Shown: in pieces, positions 1 to 8,617 of the stretch
How the letters are laid out: the number at the start of each line of letters is the position of its first letter
How positions within the stretch are numbered: position 1 is the stretch's first letter
NCBI RefSeq assembly: GCF_000970085.1
Contig: NZ_CP009506.1
Location: 248,001-312,000, forward strand
DNA length: 64,000 bases
Source of the DNA: Methanosarcina siciliae T4/M
GTDB taxonomy: Archaea; Halobacteriota; Methanosarcinia; Methanosarcinales; Methanosarcinaceae
Direction: 5' to 3'
The notes under the pieces: generated by a model
Seen by the model: the letters and a program-made list of their open reading frames with translations, nothing else
Told to the model about the DNA's origin: nothing
The model's database searches: none
Made by a program: the position numbers and the translations under genes

Positions 1-575
1 GAGTAGAGGTCGGACATGGTTGAAGCTGTAACTCTGGAGGAGAAGGTGGATGCATTCAGCTCATGCTCGGCACTGAGAATAAAGTCTTTTTCCATGACTT
101 CGGCATCCAGGGGGTCTGGCTTGCTGCCTTTTATCATGTGCAGGAAATTGGCTCCGTGGGAAAGGGAAGGGTCCGGAGGTAAAGGTTCCTTTCCATTTGC
201 CATTCTATAATAAGTAGCAACAATGGTCGGGACTATAGCAATTAACCTTATGGCTTTTCTCATGTTTCCTTCGGGGGAACTGTCATTCAGGTCGGGGTCG
301 AATTGTGATATGAAACAAATAACTGTACGCAGTGCTTCCATAGCATCAATATTGAAATTGCACATGCGGATGATGTCCAGAACCTCCCTGTTGATTCCAC
401 GTTCCGCATGCAGGCGGGCCGAGTACTCGGCAAGTTCCTGTTCTCCGGGGAGCTCACCCCGGATTAGCAGATAGGAAACTGCATCGTAAGGAAGTTCAAC
501 CAGTTCTTTGATGTCTACTTCCCTGTATTTCAGAACACCCTCCAGCCCGTCGATGAAACATATATTTTTACTCAT
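1..575 (-). CDS. gltA: citrate synthase, N-terminal part (cut by window edge)
   Basis: The minus strand reads open from an ATG at 573-575 to the window start, so about 191 N-terminal residues are visible and the C-terminus lies outside. The protein starts MSKNICFIDGLEGVLKYREV and continues with an LPYDAVSYLLIRGELP stretch and PSLSHGANFLHMIKG, which are characteristic of citrate synthase. The catalytic His/Asp region follows beyond the window. Citrate synthase condenses acetyl-CoA and oxaloacetate. With the aconitase just upstream on the same strand it feeds the oxidative branch to 2-oxoglutarate, the route known for Methanosarcina. A terminator-like hairpin between the two genes suggests it has its own promoter. 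Identification rests on sequence recognition only. Confidence 0.9.
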   Translation of the reverse strand, partial: MSKNICFIDGLEGVLKYREVDIKELVELPYDAVSYLLIRGELPGEQELAEYSARLHAERGINREVLDIIRMCNFNIDAMEALRTVICFISQFDPDLNDSSPEGNMRKAIRLIAIVPTIVATYYRMANGKEPLPPDPSLSHGANFLHMIKGSKPDPLDAEVMEKDFILSAEHELNASTFSSRVTASTMSDLY

Positions 576-987
576 TTTCTACCTCACAGTTATGCCTAGA
601 GGATTTTCAAAAAATTTTGAAATTGGGGAATCCTCTGATTATAAGTGAAAGATTTCGCACGAGGACCTTTTTGGGCCCAAAAATAGGATCACAATGCAAT
701 TGTATTATCATCGAATAAGTATATTAAATTTGTTGAAATTGTACCTTTAAATCATTTTAAATATATTTACTGAAGTTCAAATTCCTGCCATCTGGGTCTC
801 TCCCCATATCTTAAATGTAAATTCAAATATTCTTTGTAATGTGTTTAGCTTCAAGATACCTATTTAACTAAAATAACCGAGTCTCCAGGATCAAATAAAA
901 AAGGTTCCGGAAAAAAGAAGAAACCTTAACAAGGCTTGCGGAACCTCTCTAAAAATTCTTGTCTGCAATACTGGCATACTCAACCCG
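576..987. other. intergenic region between citrate synthase and aconitase
   Basis: AT-rich, 412 bp, with no credible ORF on either strand. It holds a terminator-like hairpin for the aconitase transcript (897-945) and should hold the citrate synthase promoter nearer 600-720. I could not fix one TATA box with confidence. Confidence 0.5.
897..945 (-). terminator. hairpin plus T-tract downstream of aconitase
   Basis: On the minus strand GGTTCCG and CGGAACC (945-939 and 909-903) form a perfect 7-bp stem. The long loop contains a smaller CCTT/AAGG hairpin. A run of six Ts follows immediately (902-897). It lies about 40 bp past the aconitase stop and would separate it from citrate synthase. Confidence 0.55.
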
Positions 988-3786
988 TTATTTTTTCTTC
1001 ACCGAATCCCGCAGGAACTTATGCAATATCCCGCCGTTCCTGTAATACCCTATCTCCACGGCAGAGTCCAGTCTCAATGTTACTCTGAACTCTATTTCTT
1101 CCCCTTCATCGTCCTTTGCCCTTACGGTAAGCTCTCCATGGGGCTCCATCTGCTCAATGCCAAAGATATCGTAGCTTTCCTTTCCAGTGAGCCCGAGGGT
1201 ATCTGCGTTTTCTCCTGGCTTAAACTGCAGGGGCAGGACTCCCATACCCACAAGGTTGCTCCTGTGGATGCGCTCAAAGGACTCGGCAATAACCGCCTTT
1301 ACTCCAAGGAGGAATGTACCTTTTGCTGCCCAGTCGCGGGAGCTGCCTGTCCCGTACTCTTTTCCTGCGAGTACAATCAGGGGTACATCGTTTTCCGCAT
1401 AAAGCAGAGAGGCATCATAGATCGGAATTCCCTCGCAGGCTTCAGGCGGGAAGTCTTCTCCTCTGAGGTGGGAGACAGTCCAGCCTCCCTCCCTGCTTAC
1501 AAGCCTGTTCCTGAGCCGGATGTTCGCAAAAGTCCCGCGCATCATTACCTCATGGTTACCCCGGCGTGAACCGTAGGAATTGAAGTCTTTCCGGTCCACA
1601 CCCCAGGATATCAGGTATCTGCCTGCCGGGCTGTCTGTCGGGATATCTCCGGCAGGGGAGATGTGGTCTGTGGTAATGCTGTCTCCGAAAAGGGCAAGGA
1701 CCCTGGCATTCTGTATATCTCCGGGCAGAGGCAGGGTATGCAGGAAATCCACAAAGTAGGGCGGTTCCTGAATATAAGTGGAGGTAGGGCTCCAGTCATA
1801 AAGGGTGCCCTCAGGCACATCCAGCTCTTTCCAGAGTTTTGCCCCTTCCAGAACTCCTGAGTATTCTTTTTTGAACATTTCAGGTTTAACGCTGTTCTTT
1901 TCAGCTTCCCTTATCTCTTCATTTCCGGGCCAGATGTCCCTGAGGTAAACAGGGATCCCGTTAGGGTCATAGGCAAGGGGTTCGGTTTCAAGGTTTATGT
2001 TTACCGTTCCCGCGATAGCATATGCAACGACAAGCGGTGGGGAGGCGAGGTAGTTTGCTTTTACATGGGGATTGATCCTGCCCTCGAAGTTCCTGTTCCC
2101 GCTGAGTACGGCTGCAACCGTAAGGTCCTTCTCTTCAATTTCCTTTGCAACATGTTCGGGCAGAGGGCCGCTGTTCCCTATACAGGTAGTACAGCCGTAC
2201 CCTACCTGGTGGAAACCGAGGGCTTCAAGATAGGGAAGAAGACCTGCGGCTCCAAGGTACTCGGTAGCCACTCTTGAGCCCGGAGACAGGCTTGTCTTCA
2301 CAAAAGGTTTAACCCTCAGACCCCTTTCAACTGCCTTTTTTGCGACCAGCCCGGCCCCGATCAGGACCGAGGGGTTGGAGGTATTGGTACAGGAAGTGAT
2401 GGCCGCGATAACAACGGACCCGTGCGTGACCCTGAAGCCTTTCTCATGGGGTTCAACCTGTTTTACCTCTTCTATTTCGGCTTCTTCTACCGGGGCTCCT
2501 CCTTCCCCCAACCAGCGCTGATAAGCCGGGTCTCTTGCAAGCTTAGCGCCTCCTTCCTTCTTTCTTATAAATGTCTGCCTCATTGTTTCACGGAAATTTT
2601 CCGGGACCTCATTCAGGAAGAGCTGGTCCTGCGGGCGTTTCGGACCTGCAAGACAGGGTTTTACAGTCCCCATATCAAGTTCGAGATTGCTGCTGAAAAG
2701 AGGCTCGGGTTTGTGGATCGAGTAAAGCAGGTCCTGGGCTTCCAGATACTTTTTAACAAGTTCGACCTGCTCGTCGCTCCTGCCCGTTCTCTTCAGGTAG
2801 TTTAAAGTCTCCGTGTCAGGCGGGAAAATCCCGAGGGTGGCTCCGTATTCGGGAGCCATGTTTGAAATCGTTGCCCTGTCCGGGAGGCTTAAGGAATTCA
2901 GGCCGGGCCCGTAGAACTCGACAAACTTGCCGACTACCCCGTGTTTTCTTAACATTTTGGTGATCGTAAGGACAAGGTCCGTCGCAGTAACTCCGGGTGC
3001 CGGTTTCCCGTAGAGTTTGAAGCCCACTACCTCAGGAACAGGCATATAGTAAGGCTGTCCGAGCATTACGGCTTCGGCTTCTATACCGCCGACACCCCAT
3101 CCGAGCACTCCTATCCCGTTGATCATTGTGGTATGGGAGTCAGTCCCTACAAGGGTGTCAGGGAATGCAAATAATTCGCCTTCCTTCTCTTTCAGGTGCA
3201 CGAGTGGGGTTAGGTACTCGAGGTTAACCTGGTGGATGATCCCTCTTCCGGGGGGTACGACCCTGAAGTTGTCAAAGGCGTTCTGTGCCCAGCGGAGGAC
3301 AGTATAACGCTCCCTGTTGCGTTCAAACTCCTTTTTCTCGTTTTCCTCAAGGGCGTATGCTGTCCCGTAAGAATCGACCTGAACCGAGTGGTCAATTACC
3401 AGGTCGGCAGGGATTACAGGGTTGATTTTGGCAGGGTCTCCTCCAAGGCGCTCCATTGCCGAGCGGAGGGCTGCAAGGTCGACTACCGCAGGCACACCTG
3501 TGAAGTCCTGCATAATTACCCTTGAAGGAATAAACGGAATGTCCCTATCACTTATGTTTTCAGGACTCCAGCGGGCAAGGGCTTCCACATCCTCTGCAGC
3601 CATCAGGTGCTTTTCAGTATCCGCATGCCGGAGCAGGGATTCCAGCAGGATCCTTATAGAGTAGGGAAGCAGGGAAATCCCTTCAAAGCCCTTTTCTTCC
3701 AGTTTGCTCAGTCTGTAAATCGTAGCTTTTCCGGCAGTTGTTTCGATGCTATCTCTTACCCCAAAGGGGTCCGGACCTTCTCTCAT
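988..3786 (-). CDS. acnA: aconitate hydratase (AcnA/IRP type)
   Basis: A 932-residue protein, the usual length of AcnA/IRP-type aconitases, which interconvert citrate and isocitrate through a [4Fe-4S] cluster. Cluster ligands are visible as the Cys in AAITSCTNTSNPSVL and the two Cys of YGCTTCIGNSG. The DSHTTMINGIGVLGWGVGGIEAE block and the swivel-domain GSSRDWAAKG are also diagnostic. A longer ORF starts at a TTG (3807). I prefer the ATG at 3786 because an ideal Shine-Dalgarno GGAGGT (3802-3797) lies 10 nt upstream, and the longer start would run through it. It works with the citrate synthase downstream in 2-oxoglutarate synthesis for glutamate. No frameshift or missing ligand is seen. Confidence 0.97.
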   Translation of the reverse strand: MREGPDPFGVRDSIETTAGKATIYRLSKLEEKGFEGISLLPYSIRILLESLLRHADTEKHLMAAEDVEALARWSPENISDRDIPFIPSRVIMQDFTGVPAVVDLAALRSAMERLGGDPAKINPVIPADLVIDHSVQVDSYGTAYALEENEKKEFERNRERYTVLRWAQNAFDNFRVVPPGRGIIHQVNLEYLTPLVHLKEKEGELFAFPDTLVGTDSHTTMINGIGVLGWGVGGIEAEAVMLGQPYYMPVPEVVGFKLYGKPAPGVTATDLVLTITKMLRKHGVVGKFVEFYGPGLNSLSLPDRATISNMAPEYGATLGIFPPDTETLNYLKRTGRSDEQVELVKKYLEAQDLLYSIHKPEPLFSSNLELDMGTVKPCLAGPKRPQDQLFLNEVPENFRETMRQTFIRKKEGGAKLARDPAYQRWLGEGGAPVEEAEIEEVKQVEPHEKGFRVTHGSVVIAAITSCTNTSNPSVLIGAGLVAKKAVERGLRVKPFVKTSLSPGSRVATEYLGAAGLLPYLEALGFHQVGYGCTTCIGNSGPLPEHVAKEIEEKDLTVAAVLSGNRNFEGRINPHVKANYLASPPLVVAYAIAGTVNINLETEPLAYDPNGIPVYLRDIWPGNEEIREAEKNSVKPEMFKKEYSGVLEGAKLWKELDVPEGTLYDWSPTSTYIQEPPYFVDFLHTLPLPGDIQNARVLALFGDSITTDHISPAGDIPTDSPAGRYLISWGVDRKDFNSYGSRRGNHEVMMRGTFANIRLRNRLVSREGGWTVSHLRGEDFPPEACEGIPIYDASLLYAENDVPLIVLAGKEYGTGSSRDWAAKGTFLLGVKAVIAESFERIHRSNLVGMGVLPLQFKPGENADTLGLTGKESYDIFGIEQMEPHGELTVRAKDDEGEEIEFRVTLRLDSAVEIGYYRNGGILHKFLRDSVKKK

Positions 3787-4313
3787 TGTACTTTTTACCT
3801 CCAGCAAAAATATGAAGTATAGATAAGTAATGGATTAAAGATATCGTGACTAATTCACTCATTAAATCTTTATCTTATGAAACTTCCTCCCTTTTATCCC
3901 TGAGACTATTTTATTCCTTCGGGCTTTTTATCTCCATTTTTTTGCAGGCAGGAAGTTTATCCCTCCTCTCTTCGACTGATTCTCTGTCCTCTACATTTTC
4001 CTGGAAATTAAACTAATTTATTTATATGCCACTTTTGATTATATGCTATTGAATATTATACGATGCACCATATAATTACTATTGGCTTCTCGATCCCCCA
4101 CCCCTATCCGTCAAGTTCCGGGATATGAAGTTCAGAGGCCGGGAAATAGTTTCAGGGACCCAGAGTTTTCTGAATCTCTGATGGAAGGATAAATTGTCCG
4201 AAAAAGAGTACAGGGCTTCATAGAATTATAAATCAAAAAGAAGGAAAATCAATCGAAAAAAGGAAATGAGCCTTTTATAGAGACATAAACCAAAAAAAAG
4301 GAAGGGGGGCAGC
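3787..4313. other. intergenic region upstream of aconitase
   Basis: 527 bp, AT-rich, with no ORF that looks coding. It carries the aconitase Shine-Dalgarno (3797-3802) and presumably its promoter. At the other end a T-rich minus-strand stretch (rc of 4293-4300) just after the next gene's stop may be a U-tract terminator. Nothing else recognised. Confidence 0.4.
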
Positions 4314-5687
4314 TTATTCTTCTATAGCCCCTATTGTGACGGAATATTCAAAGTTTTCAGTGTTTTTGGGCAGGATTGAAAGCGTCCAGTCGCCTACAGC
4401 TCCCGGAACCGAATAGGTCTCCACGAAGGTTGTGGTCCCTCCCTGGTAGCTTCCCTGGTTGGAAGTTCCCGTGCTGCCTGCAATTCTTGCGGAGACATAT
4501 GAAAGATAGGGTTGCGGGTATGTATCGTCTACTATGTTTACCGAGCCGCTGTATTTCGTGCTTACGAGAGCGGGTGTTACCTCGTTTCCAGAGGGGTCTT
4601 TCAGGCTTACCTCGAAAGAGGGAGTAAGGTCCCGATTTCCTCCTGCTGTGTAGATGCCGTATCCATACTGGTAGGCGCTGACCTCTATGCTGATAGTCCC
4701 GTTGGTCCCGGCTTTAAAGGTGGTCTCGTAAGGCTCTTCAGGGATAGGCAGAATACGGAAATTCAGCGAAACTTTCCCTGCGTAGTCTCTGATTCCCGGA
4801 TCATCGATGTTGAGGTCAAGGCTTCCGGCGTAACTTCCCTTTGCATCGGCCGGAACCTTAAGGGTAAGCTTTACGATGTCAGTTTCTCCTGCTTTTACTT
4901 TATCCGGAGCATCGACATTTATCGCATCATTTTCGAAGGCATACGTTTCTCCTCCGTAAGGGGAGATGCTATCGTAATAGATAATATTGCCTTCCTCTGT
5001 AAGCTCGGGGGAGATTGCAATATCCTTATTGCCCGTGTTCCGGAGTTTTATCTCATAAGTGTAGGTTTCTCCCGCTTTTATAAGGTCATTGACGTAAGGC
5101 GTAAGGATCTGGACTGCGGGAGGGGTCCAAACCTGCAGGTTAAGCTGCATTGTGCCCGGGAAGTTCGGATAATACCCTGCTACATCTCCTTCAGGTACAT
5201 TTTCCGTAAAGGAGATGAGGGCAGCATAGTTCCCGAGGTCCGCATCTTCAGGTATGTTTACTTCGATCTCGAACTCCTCTTTTTCTCCCGGATCCAGGTC
5301 CTTTGCGGAGGGGCTGATGCTGACCCAGCTTTCATCCATGAAGTTTTCAGTATAAGGGATGATTACGAGCCTGGGGTCCAGTGCAATGGTTTTATTTTCT
5401 TTGTTTTCAACAGTTACGGTAAAGTTATTACTGTCTCCGGGGTTCAGTTCAAGATACTGGTAGGCCGGATCTACACTGATTTTTTCAAACTCGGGATAAA
5501 AGTCTTCAGCATAACTCGCGGATACAACCCCAGAACCGGCTACCATTTTTGTCTCTATAATTCCAATCTCTGCAGGCTCCGTAGCCACGGCTCTGTTCTC
5601 TGTCCCTGCACAGGCAATCGAGAGAACGGATACGAGAAGGAGTCCGCATATGGCCATCTTCAATGTCTTTATGTTCTGTATACTCAT
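4314..5687 (-). CDS. secreted protein with NEW3/COG1470-like beta-sandwich repeats
   Basis: 457 residues, function unknown. Residues 1-28 form a signal peptide with a hydrophobic core and a Cys-containing end (LSIACAG) that could be a lipobox. From about residue 75 there are Ig-like segments with the motif 'LNPGDSNNFTVTVENKENK' and a second 'IKAGETYTYEIKLRNTGNKDI', as found in archaeal COG1470/NEW3 cell-surface proteins. There is no C-terminal membrane anchor. The ATG follows a good ribosome site (GAGGTTAAAAGC). It stands alone, with long intergenic DNA upstream. A structural or adhesive envelope role is an inference. Confidence 0.75.
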   Translation of the reverse strand: MSIQNIKTLKMAICGLLLVSVLSIACAGTENRAVATEPAEIGIIETKMVAGSGVVSASYAEDFYPEFEKISVDPAYQYLELNPGDSNNFTVTVENKENKTIALDPRLVIIPYTENFMDESWVSISPSAKDLDPGEKEEFEIEVNIPEDADLGNYAALISFTENVPEGDVAGYYPNFPGTMQLNLQVWTPPAVQILTPYVNDLIKAGETYTYEIKLRNTGNKDIAISPELTEEGNIIYYDSISPYGGETYAFENDAINVDAPDKVKAGETDIVKLTLKVPADAKGSYAGSLDLNIDDPGIRDYAGKVSLNFRILPIPEEPYETTFKAGTNGTISIEVSAYQYGYGIYTAGGNRDLTPSFEVSLKDPSGNEVTPALVSTKYSGSVNIVDDTYPQPYLSYVSARIAGSTGTSNQGSYQGGTTTFVETYSVPGAVGDWTLSILPKNTENFEYSVTIGAIEE

Positions 5688-6090
5688 GCTTTTAACCTCA
5701 CCTGATACTCACTAGGGTATGGAACTTATAAAATAATTACTTAAACTACGAATCAATCTGAAGTTATTTTTTAAAAATAAGGATTTTAAGCGCTTTTTAA
5801 CACATGTAAATTTATTTTAGCTGCTTATTCAATAAAAAAACTATTTTTGTGCTTTTTTCAGTTTCCTCCTTAAGTACTGTTTTTACAGAATCCCGGCACG
5901 ATATCCGGATTTAGTGGCAGTGTAAACAGAAAAAGATATTTAACCCCTGAATCAAACCTGTTTATGTCAAACCATATATGTGCCTATATGCAAAGATATA
6001 ATGGGAAATCTTTTACTGAAACCACTTTCAACTACGGACGTTTTCAGAAGAAATTAGTAGAAACCGAGTAATTCTTGATTTGACACAGGC
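5688..6090. other. intergenic region between divergent genes
   Basis: 403 bp, AT-rich, between two divergently transcribed genes, so it should contain both promoters. TATA-like stretches occur around 5934-5942 and 5972-6002. No ORF or strong repeat is seen. Confidence 0.35.
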
Positions 6091-6822
6091 ATGGATGTGA
6101 TTTTCTTGCTCAAAAGCAAACAGGACATATTCAGGAAATTTTCGAGCTCTGGCTACAGGGTCAGGAAGAGTCCCGGGTCCGGGAAGGATTCCTTACATGA
6201 CTCTCTAATGTGGTCCTGTCCTGTATTTGATGCTGATTTTGTTGAGGCCTGCGAAGCCTCTGAAGAAGACGATTCTCCCGAGCTGGATCCCGAACTATTG
6301 GGATATCTCAGGGAATACCTCCGGACGAGGTCTAAAGAGGAAATCACCGAAATTTTTGATGAAATCCGCAAAACCCTGGAAAGCAGAACTTCCGAAGGCC
6401 GGTTTTCGGGAGACTCAATTGGAGGTTCTTCTGCCTACGAAAAAATACGGGTGAAGGAGATTCCGGGAAGAGCTTTCAGGACGTTTTCAAAAACAGCTTC
6501 TTGCGGAAAGTCCCGGGTAATAAAGATTTCAAAAACCGTCTCTTCAAAGGCTTCAACAATAGCTTCCGGGGGCAAGGAGTCGGTAAAAATCTCTTCGAAA
6601 AAACTCAATGACAGGTGGAGTAACCTGAGTCCCAACGACCGCAAGATGATCTCCGAGGTCCTGATCACGGTGATCGAGGTCGGGCTGCTCAGGAATTCCT
6701 CAAGAGGTAGAAGGGCTGCATTTGTTGTTTTGTCAAGCATCTACAGGCATCAACCCCCGGGCAGGAACGATCTGGAAGAGTTCATAGACGAGGTGAGCAG
6801 GCGTTTTAAGCGCAGGCACTAA
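6091..6822 (+). CDS. hypothetical protein
   Basis: 243 residues; I do not recognise a family. The N-terminal third is acidic around residues 55-75 (EACEASEEDDSPELDPELL). The middle (about 130-190) is Ser/Lys/Thr-rich and low complexity. The C-terminal 50 residues look like a compact helical segment rich in Arg. No signal peptide or membrane helix is evident. The start has no clear Shine-Dalgarno and an internal start is possible. The gene converges on the VWA gene 27 bp away. The long uninterrupted frame supports a real gene; the function is open. Confidence 0.6.
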   Translation: MDVIFLLKSKQDIFRKFSSSGYRVRKSPGSGKDSLHDSLMWSCPVFDADFVEACEASEEDDSPELDPELLGYLREYLRTRSKEEITEIFDEIRKTLESRTSEGRFSGDSIGGSSAYEKIRVKEIPGRAFRTFSKTASCGKSRVIKISKTVSSKASTIASGGKESVKISSKKLNDRWSNLSPNDRKMISEVLITVIEVGLLRNSSRGRRAAFVVLSSIYRHQPPGRNDLEEFIDEVSRRFKRRH

Positions 6823-6849
6823 CCCACTAACCAACCTTCCTTGCTCCGT

Positions 6850-8574
6850 TTAAAACATCCTCGCAGGCCTGCTGACTGCCCTTATAAACCTGGCAGGGCT
6901 TTCCTCAACCTGCCAGTTCCCGGCATGATGGATGATATAGGTCTGGTCTGAAACCTGGTCCAGCCCTCCTGCATCATAGTTCCCTATTATCAGAGAAAAG
7001 ATGCGGGCTTTTCTTTCGGTTTTTATTTCATTCCATTCCCGGATCAGGGGTCTTTCCGAGAGTTCGGAGGCTCCGTCGGTCAGGAAAAGGAGGTCTGCTC
7101 CCTGAAAGGCTTTTTCCACTTTTACTGCTTTTAGCCCTGAACGGAGAGCAGTGTTAAAATCTGTCCCGCCTCCGAAAGTATACCTGAGAAAATCCAGAAA
7201 CTCTTTTCCCATGCGTTTTTTATCCGTGAGCTCAATCTCAACCGTCTGCCATTTCGATGAAAAAAGAATTACTTTGACATCCCTGTTTTCTCTTAACATC
7301 CTCCTCGCAATTGCCAGGACTACGGCTTTTGCAAGGATCTCAGGGGCTCCCCGCATGGAAGCCGAGGTATCGACAAGGGCGACAACAGGACCTTTTCTCC
7401 TTTTGCCTGCAAAGTTCGAGTTCCAGTTTTTTCCTCGAAGCTGGTATGTAAGGAGCTTTTCCTCGAGCATGTCAGCATAGAACTTGCGCTTCAGGACAGG
7501 GTTTTTGAGTTTTACGGCTTCTATCGGAAGGAGAGTCTGTATTTCCCCTGAGAAGGTAATTGAGTGTACTTCACTTCTGCTGTGCGGCGATAACTGCAGT
7601 TTTTTTGAGCCGTACTCAAGCTCCGTCCTGCCAACCTGTTCGAGAATTTTCCGCAGGTCGAAACTTTTCCTGAGGATTGCCGCATATTTCTCAAGGTTTT
7701 CAAAGTATTCCCTGTGCAGGGCCTGTAAGGAATAGTCCCACATTCTCCCCGGAAAGAGCATGGAGAGGATCTCAAGCATTTCAAGGTGGTCTTCAAGGGC
7801 AGGGATAAGCTCCTCAAGCTTTACAGTTATTTTTTCCTCTACTAAAGAGTCAACTGCCTCCCCGGCTTTTTCACTGAACATGAATTCCCGGGTCATTGAG
7901 GCTAGTCTTTCCGCTCCCTCTCTGTTTTCATGCCTGAGTTCCGGGTCTTTTTCTTCCCGGGATTCCCAATTTTTAAGGAAATTTTCCCGGTTATTCTCGC
8001 CTTCTTTCTTTTTTTCCTGAAATTCTTCAGGACTTTTCTGCCAGTCAGAGTATTTCGGGCTTTCAGGCCTTTCCAGCCTGTTTCTTTCCCATGCGGCCTG
8101 AGTTTCACTGATCAGTTCTTTCAGGGTTTTCAGGCTCTTTTCCAACCCTTTCCGGGATTTCTTCAACAGATCAGGTTCTATTTTTTCGTATTCTCCAAGA
8201 AGCGTAAAAAGGTCTTCCAGCAGGCTTCTAAGGATAAAAATTCCTGCCATCCGGTTGCTTTCTGCCAGGGTTTTTATTTCTTCCCAGACCTGCTGGTTTC
8301 TCATGCTCAGGAAGATAGGATAAAAAACCCCGAATTTCTCCATAAAAAGTTTTTCGTCCTTTATTTCGTATTCTTTCCCTGAGAGGAGTTCATAAATAAG
8401 TACTTCTGCAATCTCTTCCCTGAGCCTGTGAGGGACTTTTCTGGGGGTTGCCAGAAATTCCCGGAGTTCGATATTCAATATCGTAGAAGGGTTAAATGCC
8501 TGGTCAAAAGCTAACTCCCGGTTTGATCCGGAGATGGCTTTGAAATTTCTTTTCGGGCTTTTCAGGTTCTGCAT
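6850..8574 (-). CDS. VWA-domain protein (ViaA/CoxE-like), partner of the MoxR ATPase
   Basis: About 574 residues from the ATG at 8574. The N-terminal 350 residues are charged and helical. The C-terminal domain is a von Willebrand A fold with a MIDAS motif DTSAS (about residues 402-406) and a later LFLTDGAS. This arrangement matches ViaA/CoxE-type partners of MoxR ATPases, which act together in protein or metal-centre remodelling. The open frame extends upstream to a TTG at 8652 that would overlap the MoxR gene by 35 nt. That start has no ribosome site, so I use the first ATG; the choice is uncertain. It directly follows the MoxR gene on the same strand and is probably co-transcribed. Confidence 0.85.
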   Translation of the reverse strand: MQNLKSPKRNFKAISGSNRELAFDQAFNPSTILNIELREFLATPRKVPHRLREEIAEVLIYELLSGKEYEIKDEKLFMEKFGVFYPIFLSMRNQQVWEEIKTLAESNRMAGIFILRSLLEDLFTLLGEYEKIEPDLLKKSRKGLEKSLKTLKELISETQAAWERNRLERPESPKYSDWQKSPEEFQEKKKEGENNRENFLKNWESREEKDPELRHENREGAERLASMTREFMFSEKAGEAVDSLVEEKITVKLEELIPALEDHLEMLEILSMLFPGRMWDYSLQALHREYFENLEKYAAILRKSFDLRKILEQVGRTELEYGSKKLQLSPHSRSEVHSITFSGEIQTLLPIEAVKLKNPVLKRKFYADMLEEKLLTYQLRGKNWNSNFAGKRRKGPVVALVDTSASMRGAPEILAKAVVLAIARRMLRENRDVKVILFSSKWQTVEIELTDKKRMGKEFLDFLRYTFGGGTDFNTALRSGLKAVKVEKAFQGADLLFLTDGASELSERPLIREWNEIKTERKARIFSLIIGNYDAGGLDQVSDQTYIIHHAGNWQVEESPARFIRAVSRPARMF

Positions 8575-8617
8575 ATTTTCCTGTTTCCTTTTTTTTCGGG
8601 CTTTTGAGAGCCCTTTT

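Noticed and set aside
4512..5705. 397-codon ORF on the plus strand opposite the secreted protein gene
   Set aside because: It is the mirror of a gene with signal peptide, ribosome site and Ig-like motifs on the minus strand; its own translation has no domain and no ribosome site.
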